64,000 bases of DNA, taken from Emticicia sp. CRIBPO. GTDB lineage: Bacteria > Bacteroidota > Bacteroidia > Cytophagales > Spirosomataceae. The stretch lies in assembly GCF_009905725.1 (NCBI RefSeq), contig NZ_JAAAKV010000001.1:310001-374000 (forward strand), written 5' to 3'. Positions 33,827-42,880 of the stretch are shown here, piece after piece; the first letter of the stretch is position 1; each line of letters opens with the position of its first letter. The notes below the pieces were generated by a model. The model ran no database searches, was not told the DNA's origin, and saw nothing but the letters and a program-made list of their open reading frames with translations. The translations under genes were made by a program, and so were the position numbers.

Positions 33827-36800
33827 TTATTTCAATAGCTCTTTCAGGGCCCTGTCAAGCTGTCTGTCATTTCCGTTGATGTTATCTACAAATGTATTGA
33901 TCACTTTGATATCCGGTTTAACACCATGACGGTCCAGGTCTTCCCCTTCCAGTGAATAACAGCCGAACGAGGGTACTCTGACCGAAGAACCGTCGACCAG
34001 CGTAAAAGGACGGGTGTATATTTCCCAGTGATAACTTTCATTGCCGATTACCTTTCCCAGTTTCAATCCCTTAAAACCAGTGGCAGTCATCTCACCGTCG
34101 CTCAGCGTCTGCTCATTAATCAGCAAAATTATCGGCTTGTCAGATGGGGTAAAATTCCCCTGTTTTGTCATTTTGCCCCCGCGGTATTTCCAGGAAGCGT
34201 AGGATTTCTGACTTAGAAATTTCAACAGTTCATCATGCATCTGTCCGCCATCATTATACCTCAGGTCCAGGATAAGGCCTTCTTTTCCTTCCAGTTCGCG
34301 GCTTATTTCTATGATAAATTGGTTGAAAGCAGCCCGTTCCACGTTTTCCATAAACACATAAGCTATCTTCCCTTTGCTTTTTTCAGTTACCCGTTTCTGG
34401 TTTCCGGCTATCCATTGAGCATAAAGGCTGGGAGAAATGCCATTCTGAGGATGAATCTTTACCGAAAAAAGATTATCGTTCCGCCTAAATGTAAGCTCAG
34501 TTTCATCCGCAAGAGAAGTCCGGGTAAAGTAAAAGTCACGACTCATGTTTCCTTCAACCCGGAAGCTGTCCACCTTTACCAGTTCGTCGCCTTCCATCAC
34601 AGAGACGCCTGTTTTATCTGCAGCCGAGCCTTTCAGCACATGACTCACTACATACGGTTTTTCTTTATGGAATACGATGCCCGTTTCCATCGTGCGGACA
34701 GCCTCCGGCAAAAAATCTTCTTCACCGAAAGAGTTAAACCGCTGGTGTGAAGAATTCAGTTCACCCAGCATATCATGCATCAGTGTCCTGAAATCAGACC
34801 GTTTGTTTAGGAAAGGGAGGAAGCTGGCGTACTTATCCCTCATTTTTTTCCAATCTACCCCGTTGAATTGTTCATCATAAAAATTCTCATCGATTTTAGC
34901 CCAGGCATTGTAAAACACCTGGTTAAAGTCGTCCTGCAGTGTTCCCGGGAAATCGAAGTTCAGCTCTATCAGCTCCGCTTTGTTTTCATCCTCATTCAGA
35001 CGATATATCTGGCCGTTTACCAAAGCAAACATTCCTTTGTCGTTTCCGGCCATGCTCAAACTCACTCCCCTGCTCTCTTTAAACCCGCTTACTTTTTCTG
35101 TTTTTTCTTCTTCAAACGGCCGGAGTGTCGTTCTCCAGACTGCCCATTTACCCTGATCCTGGTCACTGATAAAATAGAGGCTGGTTTTATCTCCTTTCTG
35201 AAATACATTTGACAGGTATTTTGAGCTGAACAAGTTACCCACCTGCTCCACTCTCTCCATGATATTGACCGTATCAATGCTGACCGCAATACCAGGATTA
35301 TCCTTTTTTGCGATGTTTTTTTCTGACCTGAAAGGTCTGCTGAAATTTTGTAAAGGCAGGCGGTAAATACCCGGATTCTGCATACCATACGGAAAAGCGG
35401 GGTTCAGTCTTGAAGCGGTAAAATAAATATATTTCCCGTCAGGGCTCCATACAGGCCCGGTTTCCGTAACCCCCGTTTTGGTCAGGTTCATCGTTTTCCC
35501 ACCCGAAATTTCGCACACAAAAATATCTTCCTCAAAATTCCGGTGAGCGGTATAACACACGTAGCGGTCATCAGGAGAGAAAAAGGGATCCGTTTTATCT
35601 GCCCAGATGGCCCAGATCTCATCTTTTACCAGCACCTTGCTTTGCATGGTTTTCAAATCCATCAGCCTGACCTCATCTCTTCCGCTCAGATAAACTCCCA
35701 TGGTCATAGACTTATTGAAAGACAGGGAACGGTTGTTTCTCTGATCATCCGTCACACTTTTCAGGGGAGATTTGCCGTCGGCACCTATTGTGTACCAGTT
35801 AAGAAACCCTCCGGCAGTCTGATTAAAGAGCAGGGTATGGTTGTCGTTCAGCCATCTGACCTCTGAAGCTCTTTCGAATTTCCCCTTGTTTATCCGGGTT
35901 ATGGAAGTTCCGTCTGCATTACTGACAAACAGCTCTCCTCTTGAAGTAAATGCCATTTTTTTTCCGTCCGGCGAAACATCAAATTTTGTAATATTACCTT
36001 TAATATTAAACTTTTTCTCAGCATTAAGACCGGCACCACGGGGCAGTGTGATGCTCAGCTTTTCACTTATCCCGGCTTTTACATCGTAGATAAACAACTG
36101 ATAATCTTTCTCAAACACCACCCGGCTGCCTTCTGCATTTACCACCGCATTCCGGATGGAGGTACCAAACCGGGTGAGGCCCGTTTTCTTATTATTTTTA
36201 ATGGTATAGAGATTTGCTTCCCCGTTTCCCTCATCAGAAAGAAAAAACAGGTTTCCTTGAGCATCAAAGGTAGCTCCATAGTCTTTTCCAATATAATCTG
36301 TGTATTTCCGGTACTGCTTTGTGACAGGGTTATAAGACTGTATATCCGGGTTAAAGGGTCCTTTATAACCTTTTCTCTGTACCAGGTAACTGCTTTCCCA
36401 GGTATTGTTAAAAAATATATCTCCGGTCAGGGGATGTTCTGCAAGCAGGTGGTCATTCTGAAAATAGTAATCGCCCAGTACCCTGACCGGGGTTTCTCCT
36501 TTCAGGCTGACTTTGTAACCTGACAAGGGTCCGTTACGGTCGGAGGTAAAATAGATAAAATCTGAATCCCGGCTCCAGGAATTGACCTCATCGGCAGCAC
36601 TGTGAAAAGTCAGTTGCTTTATCTCTCCCGAATCTGCTGAGAGAATAAACACATCGGCATTACCGGATCGACGACCTGTGAACGCAATCCACCGGCCATC
36701 CGGTGAAAAACGGGCCCCGGTTTCATATCCGGGCATCGAGGTGAGTTTTTGGGGCTTCAGGGCATGGACAGAGGTAATCCAGAGATCACCGTCGTAACTG

Positions 36801-36934
36801 AAAACGACCGTACTGCCGTCAGGACTTAAACAGGGATAAGAAAGAAAAAAAGAGGCTTCAGAAGAAGACTGAGCTGATGACCGGAAAATAACCAGCCCGC
36901 ATAAAATAAGTAACAGGGTTTGCTTTATCATCAT
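33827..36934 (-). CDS. Tricorn-like S41 protease
   Basis: A 1035-residue secreted protein (signal MMIKQTLLLILCGLVIFRSSAQ). Two stretches of propeller repeats with FSPDGRWIAFTGRRSG-type motifs fill about residues 25-660; a PDZ domain follows near 750-850 (GIVFHKEKPYVVSHVLKGSAADKTGV), and the S41 peptidase domain ends the protein. Catalytic-type residues are His in ELNSSHQRF and Ser near residue 945 in NEQTLSDGEMTATGF. This is the layout of tricorn protease homologs. The longer ORF start (to 36979) is rejected because a signal peptide begins at MMIKQ. It is expected to degrade peptides in the periplasm. Confidence 0.92.
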   Translation of the reverse strand: MMIKQTLLLILCGLVIFRSSAQSSSEASFFLSYPCLSPDGSTVVFSYDGDLWITSVHALKPQKLTSMPGYETGARFSPDGRWIAFTGRRSGNADVFILSADSGEIKQLTFHSAADEVNSWSRDSDFIYFTSDRNGPLSGYKVSLKGETPVRVLGDYYFQNDHLLAEHPLTGDIFFNNTWESSYLVQRKGYKGPFNPDIQSYNPVTKQYRKYTDYIGKDYGATFDAQGNLFFLSDEGNGEANLYTIKNNKKTGLTRFGTSIRNAVVNAEGSRVVFEKDYQLFIYDVKAGISEKLSITLPRGAGLNAEKKFNIKGNITKFDVSPDGKKMAFTSRGELFVSNADGTSITRINKGKFERASEVRWLNDNHTLLFNQTAGGFLNWYTIGADGKSPLKSVTDDQRNNRSLSFNKSMTMGVYLSGRDEVRLMDLKTMQSKVLVKDEIWAIWADKTDPFFSPDDRYVCYTAHRNFEEDIFVCEISGGKTMNLTKTGVTETGPVWSPDGKYIYFTASRLNPAFPYGMQNPGIYRLPLQNFSRPFRSEKNIAKKDNPGIAVSIDTVNIMERVEQVGNLFSSKYLSNVFQKGDKTSLYFISDQDQGKWAVWRTTLRPFEEEKTEKVSGFKESRGVSLSMAGNDKGMFALVNGQIYRLNEDENKAELIELNFDFPGTLQDDFNQVFYNAWAKIDENFYDEQFNGVDWKKMRDKYASFLPFLNKRSDFRTLMHDMLGELNSSHQRFNSFGEEDFLPEAVRTMETGIVFHKEKPYVVSHVLKGSAADKTGVSVMEGDELVKVDSFRVEGNMSRDFYFTRTSLADETELTFRRNDNLFSVKIHPQNGISPSLYAQWIAGNQKRVTEKSKGKIAYVFMENVERAAFNQFIIEISRELEGKEGLILDLRYNDGGQMHDELLKFLSQKSYASWKYRGGKMTKQGNFTPSDKPIILLINEQTLSDGEMTATGFKGLKLGKVIGNESYHWEIYTRPFTLVDGSSVRVPSFGCYSLEGEDLDRHGVKPDIKVINTFVDNINGNDRQLDRALKELLK

Positions 36935-36951
36935 AATATGGTTTGATAAGG

Positions 36952-36980
36952 CAAAGCTAAAACGGAACCGGAATACCAAA
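36952..36980 (-). promoter_or_regulatory. Candidate promoter of the tricorn-like gene
   Basis: On the minus strand TTTG (36977-36980), 17-nt spacer and TAGCTTTG (36952-36959) fit the Bacteroidota consensus. The start codon is about 18 nt further on. Confidence 0.5.
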
Positions 36981-37005
36981 TAGGATGAAATTATACTGCC
37001 TTGTA

Positions 37006-37800
37006 TTAAAGGTTTTTATACGCTGCCGGCAGAATACCATTGAATTCCTTAAAGGCCCTGATAAAATGACTCTGGTCAAAAAAGCCGCATTCAAATGCCA
37101 CTTCCGTCAATGACAAACGGGAAGACTTAATTAAACTGAGGGCTGATTCCACGCGAAGTTTACGGATGTATTCACCCAGTGTGCAACCGAAATATCGAGG
37201 AAAATATTTCGAGATCGTTACCGGATAAACTCCTGCAACGCCGGCCAGTTCATGAAGGGTGATTTTCTCGTTGTAGCGGTCATGCAGACAATCGCGGACC
37301 AGCACCGCCCACCGTGGCCAGTGGTTTTGTTCTTTACATTTTTCGTTTTTAAAGATCAGGTCCAACAACAGCATTTCAAGAGAAGCCATCGAAAAATCAT
37401 CTTGCAGAAGTAATTCCCGGTACATCTTTACCATCAGGAATTTAACATCCGGATTATTCAAAAAGAGGGATTGCAGGGATAGGCCGGAGATTTTAGCTTG
37501 TTCGAAAAAACAGGGTTGTAATTCCAGGTTAATCCTGCGGGATGGTTTAGCAACCAGGAGGACCTGGTGCAACTCTCCCGCAGGATAATAAGTCACTTTA
37601 CCCGGACTGATCTCATACCGATCCTTCTTTTTTTCAACGCAACCACCTTCCAGGAAGAAACTCAGGTGAGCATTTTCATGGTAATGCAGTTCTCCGTTAA
37701 AGTTATCACTGGTATAGGCCGTAATGCAGCCTAACAGGTTTTCATTGCCATGGCTTAAAATCACATTCCCTGAATATGACCCTTTCTCCAATACTTCCAT
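37006..37800 (-). CDS. AraC family transcriptional regulator with cupin sensor
   Basis: A 264-residue regulator. The N-terminal cupin (about 1-100) shows the HYHENAHLSFFLEGG strand and PGKVTYYPAGELHQV, typical of AraC sensors that bind small ligands. The C-terminal HTH pair (about 165-262) has LHELAGVAGVYPVTISKYFPRYFG and LTEVAFECGFFDQSHFIRAFKEFNGI. It lies upstream of the tricorn-like protease gene in the same direction, and the two could be functionally linked. Confidence 0.9.
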   Translation of the reverse strand: MEVLEKGSYSGNVILSHGNENLLGCITAYTSDNFNGELHYHENAHLSFFLEGGCVEKKKDRYEISPGKVTYYPAGELHQVLLVAKPSRRINLELQPCFFEQAKISGLSLQSLFLNNPDVKFLMVKMYRELLLQDDFSMASLEMLLLDLIFKNEKCKEQNHWPRWAVLVRDCLHDRYNEKITLHELAGVAGVYPVTISKYFPRYFGCTLGEYIRKLRVESALSLIKSSRLSLTEVAFECGFFDQSHFIRAFKEFNGILPAAYKNL

Positions 37801-37918
37801 TTCGAATATATTTCATCCGGGTCTGTAAACCTATGTTATCCAAAAAGGTTACACAGTTTACTGAAAATGAAAATTTACATTCGGAATACAGCATCAGAAA
37901 ATTCCCGGGCTTTGTTTA

Positions 37919-39028
37919 TTAATTGATATCTTTTCCTTCTTTCAGTTTAGCTATCTGAGCCTCTATCTGTTTCCTGGTGTTTTCGTTCGGTGCCTGGGCT
38001 ACTGCTTTCCCGGCATATTTCAAAGCATTGGCAAAGTCTCCTTTGGCTGAATAACCGCTGGCCAGGCCACTGTTTACCCCGAAAACATCCCCGAATTTCT
38101 TCTGAGAAGCCGTAAAAACTTCCATAGCCTTATCTGCCTTTTTCTGTGAAATCAATATCCTTCCATAAGCGGTATATTGAACAGCAGTGGCTAATGACAA
38201 AGCCTCGTTCATCACAGAATCTGCCTGTGCGGTGCGGTTCATTTTTTCATAAACCGAAGCCAGGTTTCTGAGTGATACATAACTTCTCTGGCCCTGGTTG
38301 CCTGTGATGGCCCTGTTGCTCCAGACCAGGGCTTCGTCCAGGTTAATGCCCCTGGTCACACAAAACTGGGCAGCCTGGATCAGGTTGGTGCTGTTAAACC
38401 CTTTCTGGCTTACGAGTTGTTCTCTTAGTCTCGCCAATACAATATTATCGGTGTCTACCTCTACTTTAAAAGGAATCGAGAGTTTTTCCCATTGTAAGGC
38501 AATCACACAACTTTTGTCCTTATGGTCTATGAATTCATATTTCAGATACTCTACGCTTTTGTCAAGTGCCACTGGTTTTACATTCACTCTCAGCACATCG
38601 AATTTCTCTTCATAATAAAAACTTCCCCAGGCCTCGGCCTGCGTAGAGAAGATAAGCGTGGCATTATCAGGGGCCATGGCTATAAATAATCCGTACGTTC
38701 CGGCTTTCAAAGGCTGGCCCTCTACTTTCACATCGTGTTCAAATGTAATGGCCGTGATCTCATTGGCACCGGCACGCCATGGAGAGGTGTTTTTATTGGT
38801 GATAAAACTGTTGGTCGTAAATCCGTTCGGAACCAGGTTTCCGTCTCCCCATATTTTACCTTCCCGCTTGTTGACGTCAGGCCTCGAATATTTAATGGAA
38901 ATAGAAGTGATGCCAACTTCCTCGGTAACAGTGGCTCTCGGATTGCCCGCCACAGGCGGCACATCCAGCTGGGCAAAAACGACATTTGAAATAAAAACAA
39001 GTGCAAATAAGAGTCTGAAATTTTTCAT
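37919..39028 (-). CDS. DUF2911 protein with C-terminal TPR-like repeats
   Basis: A 369-residue secreted protein (signal MKNFRLLFALVFISNVVFAQ). The N-terminal DUF2911 domain (about 22-180) starts with the characteristic DVPPVAGNPRATVTEEVGITSISIKYSRPDVN motif pattern in shortened form and includes the GTYGLFIAMAP strand. The C-terminal third (about 230-360) has TPR-like helices. I set the start at 39028 because the longer frame adds 49 residues before the signal peptide. DUF2911 proteins are widespread in Bacteroidota with unknown function. Confidence 0.88.
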   Translation of the reverse strand: MKNFRLLFALVFISNVVFAQLDVPPVAGNPRATVTEEVGITSISIKYSRPDVNKREGKIWGDGNLVPNGFTTNSFITNKNTSPWRAGANEITAITFEHDVKVEGQPLKAGTYGLFIAMAPDNATLIFSTQAEAWGSFYYEEKFDVLRVNVKPVALDKSVEYLKYEFIDHKDKSCVIALQWEKLSIPFKVEVDTDNIVLARLREQLVSQKGFNSTNLIQAAQFCVTRGINLDEALVWSNRAITGNQGQRSYVSLRNLASVYEKMNRTAQADSVMNEALSLATAVQYTAYGRILISQKKADKAMEVFTASQKKFGDVFGVNSGLASGYSAKGDFANALKYAGKAVAQAPNENTRKQIEAQIAKLKEGKDIN

Positions 39029-39068
39029 GAAGGTTCGGGAGATATAAGGGTAAGCTAAAATTTTGTTC

Positions 39069-39085
39069 TGTACTAAATCAGTACA
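39069..39085. promoter_or_regulatory. Small palindrome upstream of the DUF2911 gene
   Basis: TGTACT-AAATC-AGTACA has 6-bp arms and a 5-nt centre. It lies about 41 nt upstream of the DUF2911 start and could be an operator; no matching regulator was identified. Confidence 0.3.
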
Positions 39086-39164
39086 AGTTACCATTAATTC
39101 TTTTTTGAAGGTATTGGAGGTGAGGATTTTATTTTGAATGATGAATAGACATGATAGAACAAAA

Positions 39165-39749
39165 TCACACCTCATCTCTGGGATGAAAATATCCCAATAT
39201 ACAATTCTGATTTCTTACACAAATCTGGATATGATTTTTCTCTCTGAATCCCGCACCAGGATATAATTCATCGCCTTCCCAAAAGACACCTCTGATACTA
39301 TCAAATGCCTTCAGTTCTTTATTCAGATTATTAATAACTGCACAATCAAGAACTCTCCTTAATGAAATCCCGGCCGGATCCGTCCCCAGATTTTTTGGCA
39401 TTTCCTTTCCCAATATCTTATAGGATTCGTATAAAATTTGATACCCCGTCTTGAGCAAATCCAAACCTTCTCTGGTTGTTAAATCCAGACAATTTTTAAG
39501 ATCCAATACTGCTCCTAAGACTGCAGGGGTAACGATTAACGGACCATTTTTGCGGGGTTTCAATTTCAACTCTTCTGCATATTCAAATGCTCTCATCTGG
39601 CTATATTCCCAAAAATATATACCATCACCTAACCACTCATGAGCTGCGGTACTGTGATTAAGATTTTCTGTTTTTGAGATAACTTTTTCAACAACTGTAG
39701 AATCGCAGCCGTGAAATCCTAGAGTCAGTCCTTGATTAGGGAAATACAT
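39165..39749 (-). CDS. PARP-like ADP-ribosyltransferase-fold protein, candidate toxin
   Basis: A 194-residue soluble protein without signal peptide. Two landmarks of the PARP/ART fold are visible: His13 in TLGFHGCD near the N-terminus and Tyr45 in WLGDGIYFWEYSQMRAFEYA, matching the HG...GxGIYFxxxxxxAxxYA pattern. The third catalytic position is less clear; Gln175 in KNHIQICVRN is a candidate where classical enzymes have Glu. The start codon lies 24 nt inside the upstream 57-residue gene, so the two overlap. The base composition is AT-richer than nearby genes. I interpret it as a toxin of an ART-type toxin-antitoxin pair; enzyme activity is not proven. Confidence 0.7.
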   Translation of the reverse strand: MYFPNQGLTLGFHGCDSTVVEKVISKTENLNHSTAAHEWLGDGIYFWEYSQMRAFEYAEELKLKPRKNGPLIVTPAVLGAVLDLKNCLDLTTREGLDLLKTGYQILYESYKILGKEMPKNLGTDPAGISLRRVLDCAVINNLNKELKAFDSIRGVFWEGDELYPGAGFREKNHIQICVRNQNCILGYFHPRDEV

Positions 39750-39898
39750 GCTTCTTTATATCGTCTTGTGGGATTTCCGTTTTTGGTAAGGATTCCACCC
39801 ACAACAAGCACATTAAGAGCAGCTTCCTTACTACTCTTGACTTCTTTAATCTTGTCGTTCAAGATTTTGTGATAATTGGCTAAATCCTTTCCGGTCAT
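39725..39898 (-). CDS. 57-aa protein overlapping the ART gene, candidate antitoxin
   Basis: A 57-residue reading frame (MTGKDLANYHKILNDK at the start, RRYKEACISLIKD at the end) reads directly into and overlaps the downstream ART-fold gene by 25 nt. It is lysine-rich at the N-terminus and has LNVLVVGGILTKNGNPTRRY, a regular Gly-rich turn typical of small conserved proteins. A perfect consensus promoter 28 nt upstream (39926-39957) makes it the first gene of the transcript. Overlapping, small-first gene order and promoter are what one expects of an antitoxin. It is too short to show a recognised domain. Confidence 0.6.
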   Translation of the reverse strand: MTGKDLANYHKILNDKIKEVKSSKEAALNVLVVGGILTKNGNPTRRYKEACISLIKD

Positions 39899-39925
39899 AT
39901 TAAAAGTTTTGCTTATAAATCAAGA

Positions 39926-39957
39926 CAAATATAGAATACTAAAATCTACAAAACAAA
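39926..39957 (-). promoter_or_regulatory. Consensus promoter of the ART module
   Basis: On the minus strand TTTG (39954-39957), 20-nt spacer, TATATTTG (39926-39933) match the Bacteroidota housekeeping consensus exactly. Transcription would start near 39920, about 22 nt before the 57-aa start codon. Confidence 0.7.
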
Positions 39958-40046
39958 ATGTAAACTGAGCATATTCATAATAACTAAAACAATATCTCAA
40001 TAATTCATAAAATTCAAATAGCCTCTCAACAACATTACAACATTTT

Positions 40047-40133
40047 CTACCAGACAAAAAAGCTGATAACCGCTAAAAGCCACACAGCCACCAGCCAAAA
40101 ATACAAAAAACATTTGACCTGTTCCGGGGTCAT
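40047..40133 (-). CDS. Possible 28-aa hydrophobic membrane peptide
   Basis: A 28-residue frame, MTPEQVKCFLYFWLVAVWLL followed by a further hydrophobic stretch, predicts a single membrane helix. It lies between the beta-helix/PDZ gene (upstream on this strand) and the ART module in an otherwise empty 384-nt gap (39899-40282). A second short hydrophobic frame precedes it. I recognise no family, and chance is a real possibility. Confidence 0.25.
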   Translation of the reverse strand: MTPEQVKCFLYFWLVAVWLLAVISFFVW

Positions 40134-40282
40134 AATTATTCGTCAATATTTGTATTCTACAGATATTTTACCCTGGCGGGGTCGGGAAATACCTTTTTAT
40201 CTGAAATTACTAACTGCATAAAAACAGCCGACATAACAGCCAAAGCAACCACGAATAACCTTTCTCCTTTTCTCCAGTCCCC

Positions 40283-42625
40283 TCACTTCAACAACATCAT
40301 TCCTTTCCTCAACTGCTGATCTCTGTAAAATTCCACCTCGACCTTTCCCTTCCAGTTGGCTGAACGGTAAATATCCAGCAAGTCTTTCATACCTTTAACG
40401 GGCTCATTATCGGCTGACCTGATGACGTCCCGTTCTCTTAATCCTGATTTATAAAGCAGGCTGTTAGCGGCCGCTGAAACGATAACCACACCGGTTTCAT
40501 CCGGCAGGCCGTAGGCAGAGCGGTCGCCCAGGCCTTCGACATTTTTGATGATTCCGCCCAGGAATGCTTCCTGTGTACCTTTAGCCAGGTTTTCATTTGT
40601 ACTCAGCCTCGGTATTTCCGGTTTAGCGGCTATCTGTTTTAATGATGCTTTCCTGACTCCGAAGTAGTCCATTGGAAAATTCCTAAAGCCCAGTTTCAGG
40701 GCCGGGGAATTATCAGATACCGAATAATCTCCTTTCGAAGCATTTCTGAACATAGGATCACCAAAAAGGCTGTTCCCGTCTGTACCATTCTTACGGGCTT
40801 CGCTCCGGGCCGCCTCATCCGGAAAAAGGTTATGATCTATCCGCCCACCCCAGCTGTCTATCCTGATCGGGAAATATTTTTTCATGACAATATTATGTTC
40901 AAAAACATCCCCGCTGTTTAAAAACCATACATGTGGATGGAAGGAATTATTGACCAGGATATTATTGGTCACTTTCCTGTAAAATCCCTCCCGCAGTTTC
41001 AGACCGCCGTTAAGGCATACATTATTATATATCTCATAATTAGACGAGCCGTCATCGAGATCAATGTCCCAGCCATGGTCACATCTGAAGCGATTGTTCC
41101 TGAGAATCACAGGTTTTACCGCATCCAGCAATATCAGCTCAGGGTGCTTCGCCACCAGACTGTCCATGTATTTTCTACCCGGAGCCCAGAAACGGTCACG
41201 CCCCCACGAGTTAAAAGCCCCGTGATCACCCGTTTCAAGGACCGTCTCAAACACATCATTAAACTCAATGACATGCCCGCCCCAGGCACCATCGCCGATG
41301 TTGATCCCGGCCCTGGGGGTATGATAAATGGTGTTATGAGCGGCGGTGATTGAAGCCGACATTTCAATCAGCACACCTGTGGCCTGCTTTTCTATTTCGC
41401 CGAGATGATGAAACAGGTTGTCTGTCACCACACATTCCTGCGGAAAATTCTGCGTCAGTGGTCCCGGTGTCTTGTCCATTTTGTCATAAGACACATAATC
41501 TTCATAACGGAACGACGGCGAACGCACCGCCTCAGGGTCACCTACAAACGCCACAGCATTGGCACCGATGTGACTGATATGGCATCCGCTGACCACTGCC
41601 CCTTTATTATAAAAACTAAAGAAAATGGCATTGCCTCCGATTCCGTTGAACGTACAATCTGTTATTTTACAAAGCTCTGTGCCCTCCAGCAGCACTGCCC
41701 CTCCCCTGTAAATCGTCCAGTCGCTACGCACCAAAGGTTCACGGGTATCCATAAAACTGCGTTCGTTATGGACAAACCGGAGATTTTTAAGCTCAATATT
41801 CTGCAATGGCTGAGCCAGTGAGCCTTTTAATTCAATACTGTTTTTCAGGTGGGATACTTCTACAATGACTTTATTGATATCTGTCCCTTTTTCCGGATAA
41901 TAATAAAGTTTGTTCTCTTTTTTATCCGCGAACCATTCTCCGGGAGCGTCCAGTTCTTCAAAAATATTTTCTACAAAACGGTATTCCTTATGCATGCCCG
42001 AGGGCCGGTTGTTTTGCCAGCCTCCTGTCAGGTCAAGTGTGCCATCAGCTTTCTTACCTTTGATCAGATAATGAAACCCACCCCACTCGTGTTCATGCAG
42101 GGCATGCACATATCCTCCCGCCGGGTCTCTCCAGCGGCTGACCCTTTCCGAGCTGATGGCGTCTTTAGAGGTTCCGTGAAAAACCCTCGCTGCTGCATCA
42201 TCATCCGGGAAACGGGCCAGAGGTTTCAATTCTCCATTGACATACAACCGCTCAAAACCCTGCCCGTCCGGCAACATGGCTACATAAATGCCGTCTTTGT
42301 ACGGCCGCCATTTTAAGGTGAGACGACGCCCCGCACTGATCACCGCATTTTGCTCGCCGATGATCTGAACAGAGGTATTCTTAAAATCTTCACTTTTAAT
42401 AACTAGTGTTTTATCCAGGTAATGCACCCCTGCTTTTACATGAATGCGTACGGATTTACTTCCGGCAGACTTTGAAAACTGCAAAGCCTTATCCAGGGTT
42501 TTAAATGGAGAAGCAGCTGAGCCAATATTTCTATCGGAACCGTTAACGGCCACATAAACTTCTTTGACCTGGGCTTTGACTGCAAAAAACGCGAACAGGA
42601 ACAGGAAACACAATCTGAACATCAT
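40283..42625 (-). CDS. Secreted parallel beta-helix protein with C-terminal PDZ domain
   Basis: A 780-residue protein (signal MMFRLCFLFLFAFFAVKAQ). After the signal an YVAVNGSDRNIGSAASPFKTLDKAL motif starts a DUF1565-type region; right-handed beta-helix repeats follow over about 100-640 with short turns such as TDCTFNGIGGNAIFF and ITAAHNTIYHTPRAGINIGDG. The last 90 residues form a PDZ-like domain (GVVIVSAAANSLLYKSGLRERDVI). This layout is found in secreted polysaccharide lyases, sulfatase-associated and glycan-binding proteins of Bacteroidota; no definite active site is identifiable. The long ORF start is rejected in favour of the start before the signal. It is divergent from the BlaI gene. 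Confidence 0.85.
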   Translation of the reverse strand: MMFRLCFLFLFAFFAVKAQVKEVYVAVNGSDRNIGSAASPFKTLDKALQFSKSAGSKSVRIHVKAGVHYLDKTLVIKSEDFKNTSVQIIGEQNAVISAGRRLTLKWRPYKDGIYVAMLPDGQGFERLYVNGELKPLARFPDDDAAARVFHGTSKDAISSERVSRWRDPAGGYVHALHEHEWGGFHYLIKGKKADGTLDLTGGWQNNRPSGMHKEYRFVENIFEELDAPGEWFADKKENKLYYYPEKGTDINKVIVEVSHLKNSIELKGSLAQPLQNIELKNLRFVHNERSFMDTREPLVRSDWTIYRGGAVLLEGTELCKITDCTFNGIGGNAIFFSFYNKGAVVSGCHISHIGANAVAFVGDPEAVRSPSFRYEDYVSYDKMDKTPGPLTQNFPQECVVTDNLFHHLGEIEKQATGVLIEMSASITAAHNTIYHTPRAGINIGDGAWGGHVIEFNDVFETVLETGDHGAFNSWGRDRFWAPGRKYMDSLVAKHPELILLDAVKPVILRNNRFRCDHGWDIDLDDGSSNYEIYNNVCLNGGLKLREGFYRKVTNNILVNNSFHPHVWFLNSGDVFEHNIVMKKYFPIRIDSWGGRIDHNLFPDEAARSEARKNGTDGNSLFGDPMFRNASKGDYSVSDNSPALKLGFRNFPMDYFGVRKASLKQIAAKPEIPRLSTNENLAKGTQEAFLGGIIKNVEGLGDRSAYGLPDETGVVIVSAAANSLLYKSGLRERDVIRSADNEPVKGMKDLLDIYRSANWKGKVEVEFYRDQQLRKGMMLLK

Positions 42626-42740
42626 AGCTTTATTATCCGGTAAGAAATAAGGTTGACAATGAATCTCCAAATTAAGAAAAGGACTTTAAATCAACATCGC
42701 AAACCTTCATTTTAAATCAGAAATAAAATTTTCAAATAAA

Positions 42741-42785
42741 TAAGAAACATTTCTTAGGTTAATTAAGAAAAGTTTCTTAGGTTTG
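42741..42785 (+). promoter_or_regulatory. Twin palindromic operators overlapping a -7 box
   Basis: Two near-identical 16-bp palindromes, TAAGAAACATTTCTTA (42741-42756) and TAAGAAAAGTTTCTTA (42764-42779), lie 23 bp apart centre to centre. The -7-like element TAGGTTTG (42778-42785) overlaps the second. They precede the BlaI gene and are good candidates for autoregulatory BlaI binding sites that occlude the promoter. Confidence 0.65.
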
Positions 42786-42880
42786 TTTAACGAAACATGA
42801 AAAGGCTTAAAACTGCATTGATGACCCTGAAGGGGGTCAACATTTTCCTGCCGGAAAAAGCCTGCTTAATTATATTCCAG

